From Nitrosomonadales bacterium (GTDB lineage: Bacteria; Pseudomonadota; Gammaproteobacteria; Burkholderiales; Gallionellaceae), in assembly GCA_023259055.1 (NCBI GenBank), contig JAHFQZ010000002.1, positions 186,001 to 250,000 of the forward strand: a DNA stretch of 64,000 nt, written 5' to 3'. Made by a program: the position numbers and the translations under genes. Shown one piece after another: positions 28,328 to 36,883 of this stretch. The notes under the pieces were generated by a model. That model ran no database searches, was not told the DNA's origin, and was given only the letters and a program-made list of their open reading frames with translations. The number at the start of each line of letters is the position of its first letter. Position 1 is the first letter of the stretch.

Positions 28328-29637
28328 ATATCCATATCAAAAACGGTCGCCTGATCGACCCCAAAAACAAGATCGATGCACAGCAGGATGTGTTCATCGC
28401 CAAGCGGCGCATAGCCGCCATCGGCACAGCGCCGCAAGGCTTCGTGGCGGAGCAGGTGATTGACGCCAGCGGGCTGATCGTGATGCCGGGACTGGTGGAT
28501 GTCGCTGCGCGTTTGCGCGAGCCGGGCTACGAATACAAGGCCACGCTGGAATCCGAAATGACGGCAGCGGTGGCAGGCGGAGTCACCTCGTTATCCTGCC
28601 TGCCCGATACAGATCCGCCGCTGGACGAGCCTGGACTGGTGGAGATGCTCAAGCACCGCGCCCGCTTGCTGAATCAGGCGCGCGTGTTCCCGGTCGGCGC
28701 CTTGACCTACGGTTTGAAAGGCGAGGAGCTCACTGAAATGATCGAGTTGACGGAGGCTGGCTGCAAGGCATTCAGCCAGGCCGATGCGCCGCTGACCGAT
28801 ACAAGGGTATTGATGCGCGCCATGCAATATGCCGCCACCTTCGGCTACCGCGTATGGCTGCGCCCGCAGGACAGCTTCCTCGCCAAAGACGGCGTGGCGC
28901 ACGACGGCGTAGTCGCCACCCGCCTTGGGTTGCCGCCTGTCCCGGTCGTGGCCGAAACCATCGCGCTTTCGACCATGCTGCTACTGGCGCGCGAGACCGG
29001 TGCGATCCTGCACATCTGCCGTATTTCTAGCGCGGCGGGCGTGGAGATGGTACGTGCCGCCAAACGCGAAGGGCTGGCAGTGACCTGCGATGTGTCGATG
29101 AACCACGTGCACCTGACTGAAATGGACATCGGATTCTTCGATGCCAATTGCCATCTGGTTCCGCCGCTGCGCAGCCTGCGCGACAAAGAAGCGCTTCGCG
29201 CAGGGCTGCTGGATGGTACGATTGATGCTGTCTGCTCCGACCATTCTCCCGTGGATGACGATGCCAAACAGTTGCCATTCGCCGAAGCGGAAGCAGGCGC
29301 AACCGGTCTGGAGCTTCTGTTGCCGCTGGTGCTGAAATGGGCGGAACAGGAAAAAGTGCCGCTGCTGGATGCGCTGTCCCGCGTGACCATCAACCCGGCG
29401 CAATTGCTGGGGCAAAAGATGGGTCACCTGTCGGTTGGCGCACATGCGGATATCTGCATGTTCAACCCGAAGATAAACTGGAAAGTTGAACCAGCCGCAC
29501 TAAAGAGCCAAGGCAAGAACACGCCGTTCAACGGTTACGAGATGCAAGGCAGGGTGAGTTATACGCTGCTCGATGGACAGATTGTTTTTGCGAGCACCCG
29601 CTACGCGGATTGCCTGCCTAACCCTTTGCAACAATGA
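28324..29637 (+). CDS. pyrX: Dihydroorotase-like non-catalytic ATCase subunit PyrC' (PyrX type)
   Basis: This 437-residue protein has the class I dihydroorotase fold, but the metal-binding H-x-H after strand 1 is missing: the segment reads [19 protein letters not shown] where active enzymes have DxHxHLREPG. The later SDHSPVDDD segment also lacks the usual APH. In Pseudomonas the equivalent pyrC' product is catalytically dead and required for assembly of PyrB into active ATCase. The four-base overlap with pyrB matches that arrangement. A functional dihydroorotase must be encoded elsewhere. Automated annotation would probably call this pyrC. Confidence 0.85.
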   Translation: MNIHIKNGRLIDPKNKIDAQQDVFIAKRRIAAIGTAPQGFVAEQVIDASGLIVMPGLVDVAARLREPGYEYKATLESEMTAAVAGGVTSLSCLPDTDPPLDEPGLVEMLKHRARLLNQARVFPVGALTYGLKGEELTEMIELTEAGCKAFSQADAPLTDTRVLMRAMQYAATFGYRVWLRPQDSFLAKDGVAHDGVVATRLGLPPVPVVAETIALSTMLLLARETGAILHICRISSAAGVEMVRAAKREGLAVTCDVSMNHVHLTEMDIGFFDANCHLVPPLRSLRDKEALRAGLLDGTIDAVCSDHSPVDDDAKQLPFAEAEAGATGLELLLPLVLKWAEQEKVPLLDALSRVTINPAQLLGQKMGHLSVGAHADICMFNPKINWKVEPAALKSQGKNTPFNGYEMQGRVSYTLLDGQIVFASTRYADCLPNPLQQ

Positions 29638-29640
29638 CCC

Positions 29641-29670
29641 GCGCCCTCGTTCGGGGGCGCTTCGATTTTT
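29641..29670 (+). terminator. Terminator after pyrC'
   Basis: GCGCCC at 29641-29646 pairs with GGGCGC at 29655-29660 around a short loop, followed by TTCGATTTTT. It begins just after the pyrC' stop and would end the yqgE-ruvX-pyrB-pyrC' transcript. The prlC start lies ten bases further on. Confidence 0.65.
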
Positions 29671-29679
29671 CAGAATGAT

Positions 29680-31725
29680 ATGAACCCATTACTCGACTTC
29701 ACCGGTCTGCCGCGTTTCGCGGAGATCAAACCCGATCATGTCGCACCGGCAATCGATCAACTGCTGGCGGAGAACCGCGCGTTGATTGCACGGCTGCTCA
29801 GCGATAGAGCGCAGCCGACTTGGCAGAATTTCATCGTGCCGATGGAAAATGCCAATGAGCGGCTGTCGCGCGCGTGGGGGCCGGTCGGGCATTTGAATGC
29901 GGTGATGAATAGTCCGGAATTGCGCGAGGTGTATAACGCCATGCTGCCGAAAATCACCCAGTATTATGCCGAGCTCGGCCAGAATCTCGCGCTGTTCGGG
30001 AAATTCAAGGTGTTGCGCAACAGCCCTGAATTCGCCGGTTTAAACGCGGCACGCAAGAAAGTCATCGAGAACGAGCTGCGCGATTTCCGCCTCGGCGGTG
30101 CAGAGCTGCCGGAGGACAAGAAGGCGCGCTATCTGGAAATTCAGGAGCGCCTGTCGAAATTATCTTCGCGTTTTTCCGACAACCTGCTCGATGCAACCAA
30201 CGATTACACGCTGATCATCGAGAACAAAGACGAGATGAGCGGTTTGCCTGAAGATGTGCTGCAGGCGGCGCAGGAAGCATGGCAGGAAAAGAATGGGGTG
30301 GCAGGCAAGGCCGGCTGGCTGTTTACGCTGAAAGCGCCGTCTTACATGCCGGTGCTTCAATTTGCCAACAACCGCGCTCTGCGCGAGAAAATGTATCGCG
30401 CCTATGGCACACGCGCCAGCGAATTCGGCAAGGCAGACTGGGATAACACTGCGCTGATGGATGAGATCGTCAGGCTGCGCGGCGAGGAGGCGAGCCTGCT
30501 GGGTTTCGCCAATTACGGCGAATTGTCGCTGGCCACCAAGATGGCGGATTCGCCGCAACAGGTGGCGGAGTTCATGCGCGAACTGGCGCAGCGTGCGCGG
30601 CCCTTCGCCGAAAAAGATTTGGCTGAGCTGCGCGAATTCGCGCGCGCCGAATTGGGATTACAAGAATTGCAGTCATGGGACATCGGCTATGCCAGCGAAA
30701 AACTGCGCGAAAAACGCTATGCATTTTCCGAACAGGAAGTGAAACAGTATTTCCCCGAGGATGCAGTGCTGCCCGGCATGTTCAAGCTGGTCGAGACACT
30801 GTATGGCTTGCAGATCAGGGCTTCCGTCGCACCTGTGTGGCATGACGACGTGCGCTTCTTCGACATACGCGATGCGCAAGGCCAACTGGTCGGCCAGTTT
30901 TATCTCGATATGTACGCGCGCAACAGCAAGCGCGGCGGGGCATGGATGGATGACGCGATCACGCGCCGCCGCCTCGCTTCTGGAATACAGACGCCAGTCG
31001 CGTATCTGAACTGCAATTTCTCTGCGCCGGTCGGCGGCAAGCCTGCAGTGTTCACCCACGACGAAGTGATCACACTGTTCCACGAATTCGGCCACGGCCT
31101 GCACCATCTGTTGACCGAAGTGGAAGACCTCGCGGTGTCCGGCATCAACGGCGTGGAATGGGACGCGGTGGAATTGCCCAGCCAGTTCATGGAAAATTTC
31201 TGCTGGGAATGGGACGTGCTGCGCGGCATGACGCGCCACGCAGATAGCGGCGAGGCGTTGCCGCGCGCATTGTTCGACAAAATGCTCGCCGCAAAAAATT
31301 TCCAGAGCGGCCTGCAAACCTTGCGCCAGATCGAGTTTTCGCTGTTTGACATGCTGATGCACAGCAACTTCGAGGCGGGCGGCGCAAAATCCATCTTGCA
31401 GCTGCTCGACGAGGTCCGCGCCGAAGTGGCGGTGCTGATCCCGCCCGCGTTCCACCGCTTCCCGCACAGCTTTTCGCATATCTTTGCCGGCGGTTATGCG
31501 GCGGGCTATTACAGCTACAAATGGGCGGAAGTGCTGTCTGCCGATGCGTATAGCCTGTTCGAGGAAAACGGCGTGCTGAATCCAGATGTCGGCGCACGCT
31601 TCCGCAGCGAAATACTGGCGATGGGTGGTAGCCGCGAAGCGATGAAATCGTTTGCAGCGTTCCGGGGTCGTGAGCCGAGTATCGACGCGCTGTTGCGGCA
31701 TAATGGATTGCTTGAAAAATCGTAA
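29680..31725 (+). CDS. prlC: Oligopeptidase A (M3 family zinc metallopeptidase)
   Basis: Cytosolic thimet-type oligopeptidase that degrades signal peptides and short peptides. The 681 residues match the family length. The zinc-binding motif HEFGHGLHH begins at residue 468, and the third ligand is in GVEWDAVELPSQFMENF about 25 residues later. The C-terminal GGYAAGYYSYKWAEVLSADAY segment is characteristic. The start follows the terminator of the pyr operon. It is followed 11 bases later by the DUF4124 gene. Confidence 0.94.
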   Translation: MNPLLDFTGLPRFAEIKPDHVAPAIDQLLAENRALIARLLSDRAQPTWQNFIVPMENANERLSRAWGPVGHLNAVMNSPELREVYNAMLPKITQYYAELGQNLALFGKFKVLRNSPEFAGLNAARKKVIENELRDFRLGGAELPEDKKARYLEIQERLSKLSSRFSDNLLDATNDYTLIIENKDEMSGLPEDVLQAAQEAWQEKNGVAGKAGWLFTLKAPSYMPVLQFANNRALREKMYRAYGTRASEFGKADWDNTALMDEIVRLRGEEASLLGFANYGELSLATKMADSPQQVAEFMRELAQRARPFAEKDLAELREFARAELGLQELQSWDIGYASEKLREKRYAFSEQEVKQYFPEDAVLPGMFKLVETLYGLQIRASVAPVWHDDVRFFDIRDAQGQLVGQFYLDMYARNSKRGGAWMDDAITRRRLASGIQTPVAYLNCNFSAPVGGKPAVFTHDEVITLFHEFGHGLHHLLTEVEDLAVSGINGVEWDAVELPSQFMENFCWEWDVLRGMTRHADSGEALPRALFDKMLAAKNFQSGLQTLRQIEFSLFDMLMHSNFEAGGAKSILQLLDEVRAEVAVLIPPAFHRFPHSFSHIFAGGYAAGYYSYKWAEVLSADAYSLFEENGVLNPDVGARFRSEILAMGGSREAMKSFAAFRGREPSIDALLRHNGLLEKS

Positions 31726-31736
31726 AGGAGGCAAAA

Positions 31737-32291
31737 ATGAAACGCATTGTTTTGTTGTTAGCTTGTTTGGCGATCGTGCCGCTGAGTGTACAGGCAGGTG
31801 AAATATTCAACTGGGTGGACAAGGCTGGCAAGGTGCATTACAGCGATGTGCCCCCTGCGGATGCTACCGGTGTTGAGCGCAAAAAACTTTCCAGCACAGC
31901 GGCACAGAATGAAGATTTGCCCTATGAAACGCAACGCGCGCAGCAGAATTTTCCGGTTACCTTGTACGTTACCAATGGCTGCGGAGCCCCATGTGCTCAG
32001 GCTCGCAGCATGTTGAACAAGCGCGGTATTCCATTTAGTGAAAAAATGCTGAAAACCCAGGAAGAAATTGATATTTTTTATAAAAATTCTGGCAGCAACG
32101 GAGCGCCAACTTTGGCAATCGGCAAAATTTACCTAAGCGGTTTCCTGGAATCAAAATGGAATAGCGAACTCGATGTGGCGGGCTACCCGAAAACTGCAAG
32201 CTATCGCCAACGCATCGCGCCGCCAGAGTCACCCGCGACACCACCAGCCGTTGAGAATCGGGGTACTCAGGCCGAACCGGCTGCGCAATGA
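31737..32291 (+). CDS. Exported DUF4124 protein with a glutaredoxin-like domain
   Basis: This protein has 184 residues. The N-terminal signal peptide (cleavage likely after VQAG or VQA, about residue 20) is followed by a DUF4124 segment (IFNWVDKAGKVHYSDVPP). Residues about 75-140 form a glutaredoxin-like thioredoxin fold with a CGAPC redox motif in TLYVTNGCGAPCAQARS and a cis-Pro strand NGAPTLAIG. It is probably a periplasmic thiol-disulfide protein; the substrate is unknown. A GGAGG ribosome-binding site precedes the ATG. Its stop overlaps the xth start by four bases. Confidence 0.78.
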   Translation: MKRIVLLLACLAIVPLSVQAGEIFNWVDKAGKVHYSDVPPADATGVERKKLSSTAAQNEDLPYETQRAQQNFPVTLYVTNGCGAPCAQARSMLNKRGIPFSEKMLKTQEEIDIFYKNSGSNGAPTLAIGKIYLSGFLESKWNSELDVAGYPKTASYRQRIAPPESPATPPAVENRGTQAEPAAQ

Positions 32292-33049
32292 AACTGGCTA
32301 CCTGGAATGTCAATTCTCTGAAGGTGCGCCTGCCGCACGTTCTGAAATGGCTCGCTGAAAATCCTGTTGAAGTGCTGTGCTTGCAGGAGACCAAGCAACA
32401 GAACGAGGATTTCCCGCAGGCAGCGTTGCAAGCTGCGGGCTACAACAGCGTGTTCAGCGGACAGAAGACGTATAACGGCGTGGCGATACTGAGCCGCGAG
32501 CCGGCCTGTGATGTTCAGTATGGCATCCCTGATTATGCCGATGACCAGAAACGCGTCATCGCAGCGACCATCGCTGGCATTCGCGTGGTTTGCGTGTATG
32601 TGCCGAACGGCCAGAGCGTCGATTCCGACAAGTATTATTACAAGCTGGGCTGGCTCAGCGCGCTGCGAGATTGGATGAGAAATGAGTTAACGCGCTACCC
32701 CAGGTTGGTGGCGCTTGGCGATTACAACATCGCACCTGAAGACCGTGACGTTCATGATCCGGTAGCTTGGCAAGGCAGCGTGCTGGTCAGCGAAGCCGAG
32801 CGCATCCAGTTCCAGAACCTGATCAAACTTGGCTTGCACGACAGTTTCCGCCTGTTCGAGCAGGCTGAGAAATCATTCACTTGGTGGGATTACCGCATGA
32901 TGGCGTTCCGCCGCAATCAGGGGGTGCGCATCGACCATATTCTTGTCAGTGACCCGCTCGTCACGCAATGCCAGAGTTGCGTGATAGACAAAGCGCCGCG
33001 CAAACTGGAGCGGCCATCGGATCACGCTCCGGTGGTGATAGAGTTATAA
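32288..33049 (+). CDS. xth: Exodeoxyribonuclease III (AP endonuclease)
   Basis: DNA repair nuclease of the EEP fold, 253 residues. The catalytic segments are present: LATWNVNSLKVRLP (Asn), CLQETKQ (metal-binding Glu), VCVYVPNGQ, LGDYNIAPEDRDVHD (Asp/Asn), GVRIDHILVSD and the C-terminal SDHAPVVIEL with the catalytic Asp-His. It is translationally coupled to the upstream redox protein. No frame or length anomaly is seen. Confidence 0.92.
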   Translation: MKLATWNVNSLKVRLPHVLKWLAENPVEVLCLQETKQQNEDFPQAALQAAGYNSVFSGQKTYNGVAILSREPACDVQYGIPDYADDQKRVIAATIAGIRVVCVYVPNGQSVDSDKYYYKLGWLSALRDWMRNELTRYPRLVALGDYNIAPEDRDVHDPVAWQGSVLVSEAERIQFQNLIKLGLHDSFRLFEQAEKSFTWWDYRMMAFRRNQGVRIDHILVSDPLVTQCQSCVIDKAPRKLERPSDHAPVVIEL

Positions 33050-33227
33050 GTAGCTGCTAAATTGAAACCGTGGGCTGAAAATAGCCAGTTGTCCCAGTCC
33101 AACCTTTAAAATTACCGCATTGTGTTCGTCGTCTAAATAATATCCCTGTTGCCTTCCGGCTTGAAGCGTTGGGCGCAACATGCTAGCCTGATTCGCATCG
33201 CTGATCCTGAAATCCGAAATTTCCCAG

Positions 33228-34181
33228 ATGGTTCTTTCCGAACGCATTAACACTTATGGGCAGCACCTGTTGCGGCGCTACGGCGAGCGCGTGCACAAGA
33301 TCGCCCTGGATGCGGGTTTGACCTGCCCCAATCGCGATGGCAGCAAAGGGATCGGCGGCTGCACTTTCTGCAACAACGATTCGTTCAGCCCCAACGGACG
33401 CACGCCACCCACCTTGCCGGAGCAGTTGGCATCGGGCAGGCGCGCGATACGACGGCGCACCCGCGCAACCAAGTTTATAGCCTATTTTCAGGCCTACACA
33501 AACACTTACGCCAAGGTCGAGCAATTGCGGGCGATGTATGAAGAAGTGTTGAAAGAGCCTGATGTTGTTGGCCTTTCCATCGGCACACGGCCTGATTGCG
33601 TATCCTCCGAAGTGCTTGACCTGCTGGATGAATTACGCGCACGCGGCCTGGAGGTGGTGCTCGAACTTGGCTTGCAGTCGGCCTTCGACGAAACCTTGCG
33701 TCGCGTCAATCGCGGACATGGGCTGGCTGAATATGTAGCCACAACCACTGCGGCTCGCCGGCGCGGAATCCCGGTATGCGCTCATCTGATCGTCGGCCTG
33801 CCCGGCGAGGACGAAGCACACTATCATGCTAGCCTCGACACGGTGCTGGACATCGGTGTAGACGGCCTCAAGATACATCCGCTGCATATCGTTAAACACA
33901 CCTTGCTCGCGCAGGAATGGCGGCGCGGTAAATACAGCCCGCTGGGCCGCGAGGAATATATACGCATTGCCGCCGATCTGATCGAACGTACTCCGGAGCA
34001 TGTTGTCTATCACCGCGTTACCGGCACTTCGCCTAAAGAGATTTTGCTTGCGCCCGAATGGAGCTCGCAGAAATGGAATGTCTTGAACGGGATCGAACGA
34101 GAACTGCGCCAGCGTGACAGCTGCCAGGGGCGGCTCGCGGGCATCCCTTTTGTTTATAAGGAACTTCGTCATGTCGCTTGA
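33228..34181 (+). CDS. yhcC: YhcC-type radical SAM protein (TIGR01212 family)
   Basis: Radical SAM protein of unknown reaction, 317 residues. The iron-sulfur cysteines are in LTCPNRDG and GGCTFCNND, giving the C-x11-C-x2-C spacing typical of this family. GTRPDC, ELGLQSAFDETLRRVNRGH and AHLIVGLPGED follow as expected. A 178-base gap without evident gene precedes it. Its last 11 bases overlap the start of ubiU, so it is the first gene of a group with anaerobic ubiquinone synthesis genes. Confidence 0.85.
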   Translation: MVLSERINTYGQHLLRRYGERVHKIALDAGLTCPNRDGSKGIGGCTFCNNDSFSPNGRTPPTLPEQLASGRRAIRRRTRATKFIAYFQAYTNTYAKVEQLRAMYEEVLKEPDVVGLSIGTRPDCVSSEVLDLLDELRARGLEVVLELGLQSAFDETLRRVNRGHGLAEYVATTTAARRRGIPVCAHLIVGLPGEDEAHYHASLDTVLDIGVDGLKIHPLHIVKHTLLAQEWRRGKYSPLGREEYIRIAADLIERTPEHVVYHRVTGTSPKEILLAPEWSSQKWNVLNGIERELRQRDSCQGRLAGIPFVYKELRHVA

Positions 34182-35172
34182 ACTGGTTTGCCCGGCGGGC
34201 AACCTGCCCGCGCTGAAAATTGCCGTGGACAACGGCGCCGATTGTGTCTACATGGGCTTTAAGGACAACACCAATGCGCGTGCTTTCGCCGGGCTGAATT
34301 TCGATCAGACCAGTGCCATCCAAGGAGTGCGCTACGCCCATGCCAAGGGCGCCAAGGTGCTGCTTGCGCTCAACACCTTTCCGCAGTCCGACAAGTGGGA
34401 GCGCTGGCAGGGAGCGGTGGATAATGCGGTGGAACTGGGCATCGATGCCGTTATCCTGGCTGACCCCGGCCTGATGCGCTACGCATCGAGAACCTATCCA
34501 AAACTGCGCCTGCATCTGTCGGTGCAGGGCTCCGCTACCAACTACGAGGCAATCAACTTTTACCATGAGCATTTTGGCATCCAGCGCGCGGTCATTCCGC
34601 GCGTGCTGTCGCTGGCGCAGGTCGAGCAGGTGGTGCAGAACACCCCGGTAGAAATCGAGCTGTTCGGCTTCGGTGGCCTGTGTGTCATGGTCGAGGGGCG
34701 TTGCGCGCTGTCCTCCTATGCCACCGGCGAATCGCCCAACACCTGCGGGGTATGCTCGCCGGCCAAGGCGGTGCGATGGGAGAAAACGTCGCAGGGACTG
34801 GAATCACGCTTGAATGGTGTGCTGCTCGATCGCTATGGCGATAACGAAAATGCCGGCTATCCGACCCTGTGCAAGGGCCGTTTCGAGGTCAACAACGAGA
34901 CCTATTACGCCATTGAGGAACCGACCAGCCTCAATACGCTGGAGATGCTGCCGGAGATGATGTCTATGGGCATCGCCGCGATCAAGATTGAAGGCCGGCA
35001 GCGCAGCCCCGCCTATGTCGAGCAGGTCACCAAGGTATGGCGCGCAGCCATCGATGCCGCCGAGCGTGCGCCGCAAAGCTACACCGTCAACCCGGCGTGG
35101 ATGGCACAACTGAACAAGCTCGCCGAGGGGCAGCAGCACACTCTGGGTGCGTACAATCGTCCGTGGAAATAA
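34171..35172 (+). CDS. ubiU: O2-independent ubiquinone hydroxylation protein UbiU (U32 peptidase-like, YhbU)
   Basis: With UbiV it forms a 4Fe-4S complex that hydroxylates ubiquinone precursors without oxygen. It has 333 residues from the ATG at 34171, chosen because [18 protein letters not shown] matches the family N-terminus and AAGGAA lies upstream; the open frame extends 19 codons further back. Cluster cysteines appear in [20 protein letters not shown] and YPTLCKGR. The U32-type [19 protein letters not shown] region is present. It overlaps yhcC by 11 bases and precedes ubiV by 7. Confidence 0.9.
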   Translation: MSLELVCPAGNLPALKIAVDNGADCVYMGFKDNTNARAFAGLNFDQTSAIQGVRYAHAKGAKVLLALNTFPQSDKWERWQGAVDNAVELGIDAVILADPGLMRYASRTYPKLRLHLSVQGSATNYEAINFYHEHFGIQRAVIPRVLSLAQVEQVVQNTPVEIELFGFGGLCVMVEGRCALSSYATGESPNTCGVCSPAKAVRWEKTSQGLESRLNGVLLDRYGDNENAGYPTLCKGRFEVNNETYYAIEEPTSLNTLEMLPEMMSMGIAAIKIEGRQRSPAYVEQVTKVWRAAIDAAERAPQSYTVNPAWMAQLNKLAEGQQHTLGAYNRPWK

Positions 35173-35179
35173 TACTTTG

Positions 35180-36100
35180 ATGAAGCTATCACTTGGCCCC
35201 ATTCTCTACTACTGGGAACGCGACACCGTATTCAATTTCTATAACGAAATCGCCGACACTCCGGTAGATATCGTCTACCTTGGCGAAGCCGTCTGCTCGC
35301 GCCGCCATATCATTCGTACCGATGACTGGTTCGAGTTGGCAAAAAAGCTTGCCGATGCTGGCAAGGAAGTGGTGCTTTCCACGCTTGCCCTGATTGAATC
35401 CGAATCCGATTTGAAAAGATTGCGCCGCATTGTTGAAAACGGCAAGTTTTCATTGGAAGCCAACGACATGGGCGCAGTGCGCCTGGCTTCAGCCGCGAAA
35501 ATCCCGTTTGTCGCGGGCCCGCACATCAACACCTACAATCCGCAAACGCTGGCGCTGATGAACGAACTCGGCGCGAAACGCTGGGTCATGCCGGTGGAAA
35601 TGTCGCGCGAGGCGCTGTCGCACATCCAGGCAAACCGCCCTGCCGGAATGGAAACCGAAGTGTTCGCTTATGGCAGGTTGCCGTTGGCCTTTTCGGCGCG
35701 CTGCTTCACTGCGCGCCACTACAACCTGCCCAAGGACGACTGCCAGTTCCGCTGCCTCGACTATGCCAACGGACTCACCCTTAAGACCCGCGAAGGCCAG
35801 CCATTCCTCGCGCTGAACGGCATCCAGACGCAATCCGCCAGCATCTACAATCTGATTGGCGAACTCGACTCGATGCGCCAGGTAGGTGTGGACGTGGTGC
35901 GCGTCAGCCCGCAGGCATTCCATACCGCCAAAATTCTCAGACTGTTTCATGAAAGCTTGGAAAATCGCCTGTCTGCCCATGCTGCCACGCAGAAGATGGC
36001 TGCATTGATGCCCGATCAAGCATGCGACGGTTATTGGTTTGGGCGGCCCGGCATCGAGCAGAGTTATTTGCGGCAAAGTGCCGGTGAGGACGCGGCCTGA
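35180..36100 (+). CDS. ubiV: O2-independent ubiquinone hydroxylation protein UbiV (YhbV)
   Basis: Partner of UbiU in the anaerobic hydroxylation steps of ubiquinone synthesis. It has 306 residues from the ATG at 35180, where [17 protein letters not shown] matches the family start; an in-frame ATG at 35147 inside ubiU is less likely. Candidate cluster cysteines lie in [23 protein letters not shown] and [10 protein letters not shown]. The gene follows ubiU directly and precedes ubiT, the conserved order. Confidence 0.9.
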   Translation: MKLSLGPILYYWERDTVFNFYNEIADTPVDIVYLGEAVCSRRHIIRTDDWFELAKKLADAGKEVVLSTLALIESESDLKRLRRIVENGKFSLEANDMGAVRLASAAKIPFVAGPHINTYNPQTLALMNELGAKRWVMPVEMSREALSHIQANRPAGMETEVFAYGRLPLAFSARCFTARHYNLPKDDCQFRCLDYANGLTLKTREGQPFLALNGIQTQSASIYNLIGELDSMRQVGVDVVRVSPQAFHTAKILRLFHESLENRLSAHAATQKMAALMPDQACDGYWFGRPGIEQSYLRQSAGEDAA

Positions 36101-36192
36101 CTCGGACAAAGTTCGACGAGGGCTGCACATTGGTCACAACCGGCAAACAGGATAAAATGGTTCCCAAATTCGAGCCGAAGAAGGAATATTTC

Positions 36193-36672
36193 ATGAACCT
36201 GCCTGCTTTCAAATTTCCCAAACCACTGGGCATGGCGCTGTCGATGTTGCCGACTTACCCACCTTCGGTGCTGTTCAGTCACGCTCTTAATCTGGCGCTG
36301 GGCCGCATTATTAAACCCGAGCTGCTGGAGCCGCTGCATGGCAAACTGGTCAACATCCGCGTGACCGATGTCGGGCTCAGTTTTTATTTCACCATCAATG
36401 GCACCGGTTTTGTCGCCTGCAAGGCGGGCAAGCCCCCCGATCTTGCCATCAGTGCCACCGCCCATGATTTTCTGCTGCTGGGAACGCGCAGAGAAGACCC
36501 GGACACCCTGTTTTTCAGCCGTCGCCTGGTGGTAGAAGGGGAAACCGAGCTTGGCTTGATTGCCAAGAACACGCTTGACGCGATAGACATGCCAAAGCTG
36601 GAGCTTTCACAATTCACCCCTGAAAAAGTACTTGAAAAATTTGCCTCCCGCTTGCATGCCGCCAGCCGGTAG
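36193..36672 (+). CDS. ubiT: Ubiquinone biosynthesis accessory factor UbiT (SCP2 domain, YhbT)
   Basis: Lipid-binding SCP2-type protein needed for anaerobic ubiquinone synthesis, about 159 residues. The ATG at 36193 is preferred: AAGGAA lies eight bases upstream and the protein then begins MNLPAFKFPKPLG. The frame is open upstream with further ATGs at 36130 and 36157. The hydrophobic SCP2 segments GLSFYFTINGTGF and PDLAISATAHDFLLLG are followed by EDPDTLFFSRRLVVEGETELGL, a typical SCP2 stretch. It lies last in the ubiUVT group. Confidence 0.85.
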   Translation: MNLPAFKFPKPLGMALSMLPTYPPSVLFSHALNLALGRIIKPELLEPLHGKLVNIRVTDVGLSFYFTINGTGFVACKAGKPPDLAISATAHDFLLLGTRREDPDTLFFSRRLVVEGETELGLIAKNTLDAIDMPKLELSQFTPEKVLEKFASRLHAASR

Positions 36673-36710
36673 CTTGTAGCCTGTCCTGATATTGGGGTGC
36701 GCGTCTCCTC

Positions 36711-36739
36711 TTGACACACCACAATAGGTTGTGTAATTC
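36711..36739 (+). promoter_or_regulatory. Sigma70-type promoter of nrdD
   Basis: TTGACA (36711-36716) is separated by 17 bases from TAATTC (36734-36739). The spacing is ideal, and the elements lie about 145 bases before the nrdD start. An NrdR box overlaps the spacer. Confidence 0.65.
36719..36734. promoter_or_regulatory. NrdR box 1
   Basis: CCACAATAGGTTGTGT agrees with the known NrdR box pattern (acaCwAtATaTwGtgt) at 13 of 16 positions by eye. It lies within the promoter spacer. Together with box 2, 32 bases away (three helical turns), it forms the usual tandem operator of nrd genes. Confidence 0.7.
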
Positions 36740-36750
36740 TACTCCCGCAT

Positions 36751-36766
36751 ACACTACATCTAGTGC
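36751..36766. promoter_or_regulatory. NrdR box 2
   Basis: ACACTACATCTAGTGC agrees with the NrdR box pattern at 13 of 16 positions by eye. It lies just downstream of the -10 element. The centre-to-centre distance to box 1 is 32 bases. Confidence 0.7.
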
Positions 36767-36883
36767 TTTGTGATGTTTTTACAAAGCTCACTGGGTTGCT
36801 GAAACCTTGGGGTTCCTGAAATACGGGGAACCTCTGGAACTTGTGGCAAATTCATCCAAAAAATAATAAATCAGGAGGAAGTC

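Noticed and set aside
30673..31734. Minus-strand 353-codon frame opposite prlC
   Set aside because: Same cause as for nrdD; prlC is a certain gene with full motifs.
33187..33200. Possible FNR-type site before yhcC
   Set aside because: Only a loose match to TTGAT-N4-ATCAA (about 7 of 10 positions), so not supported.
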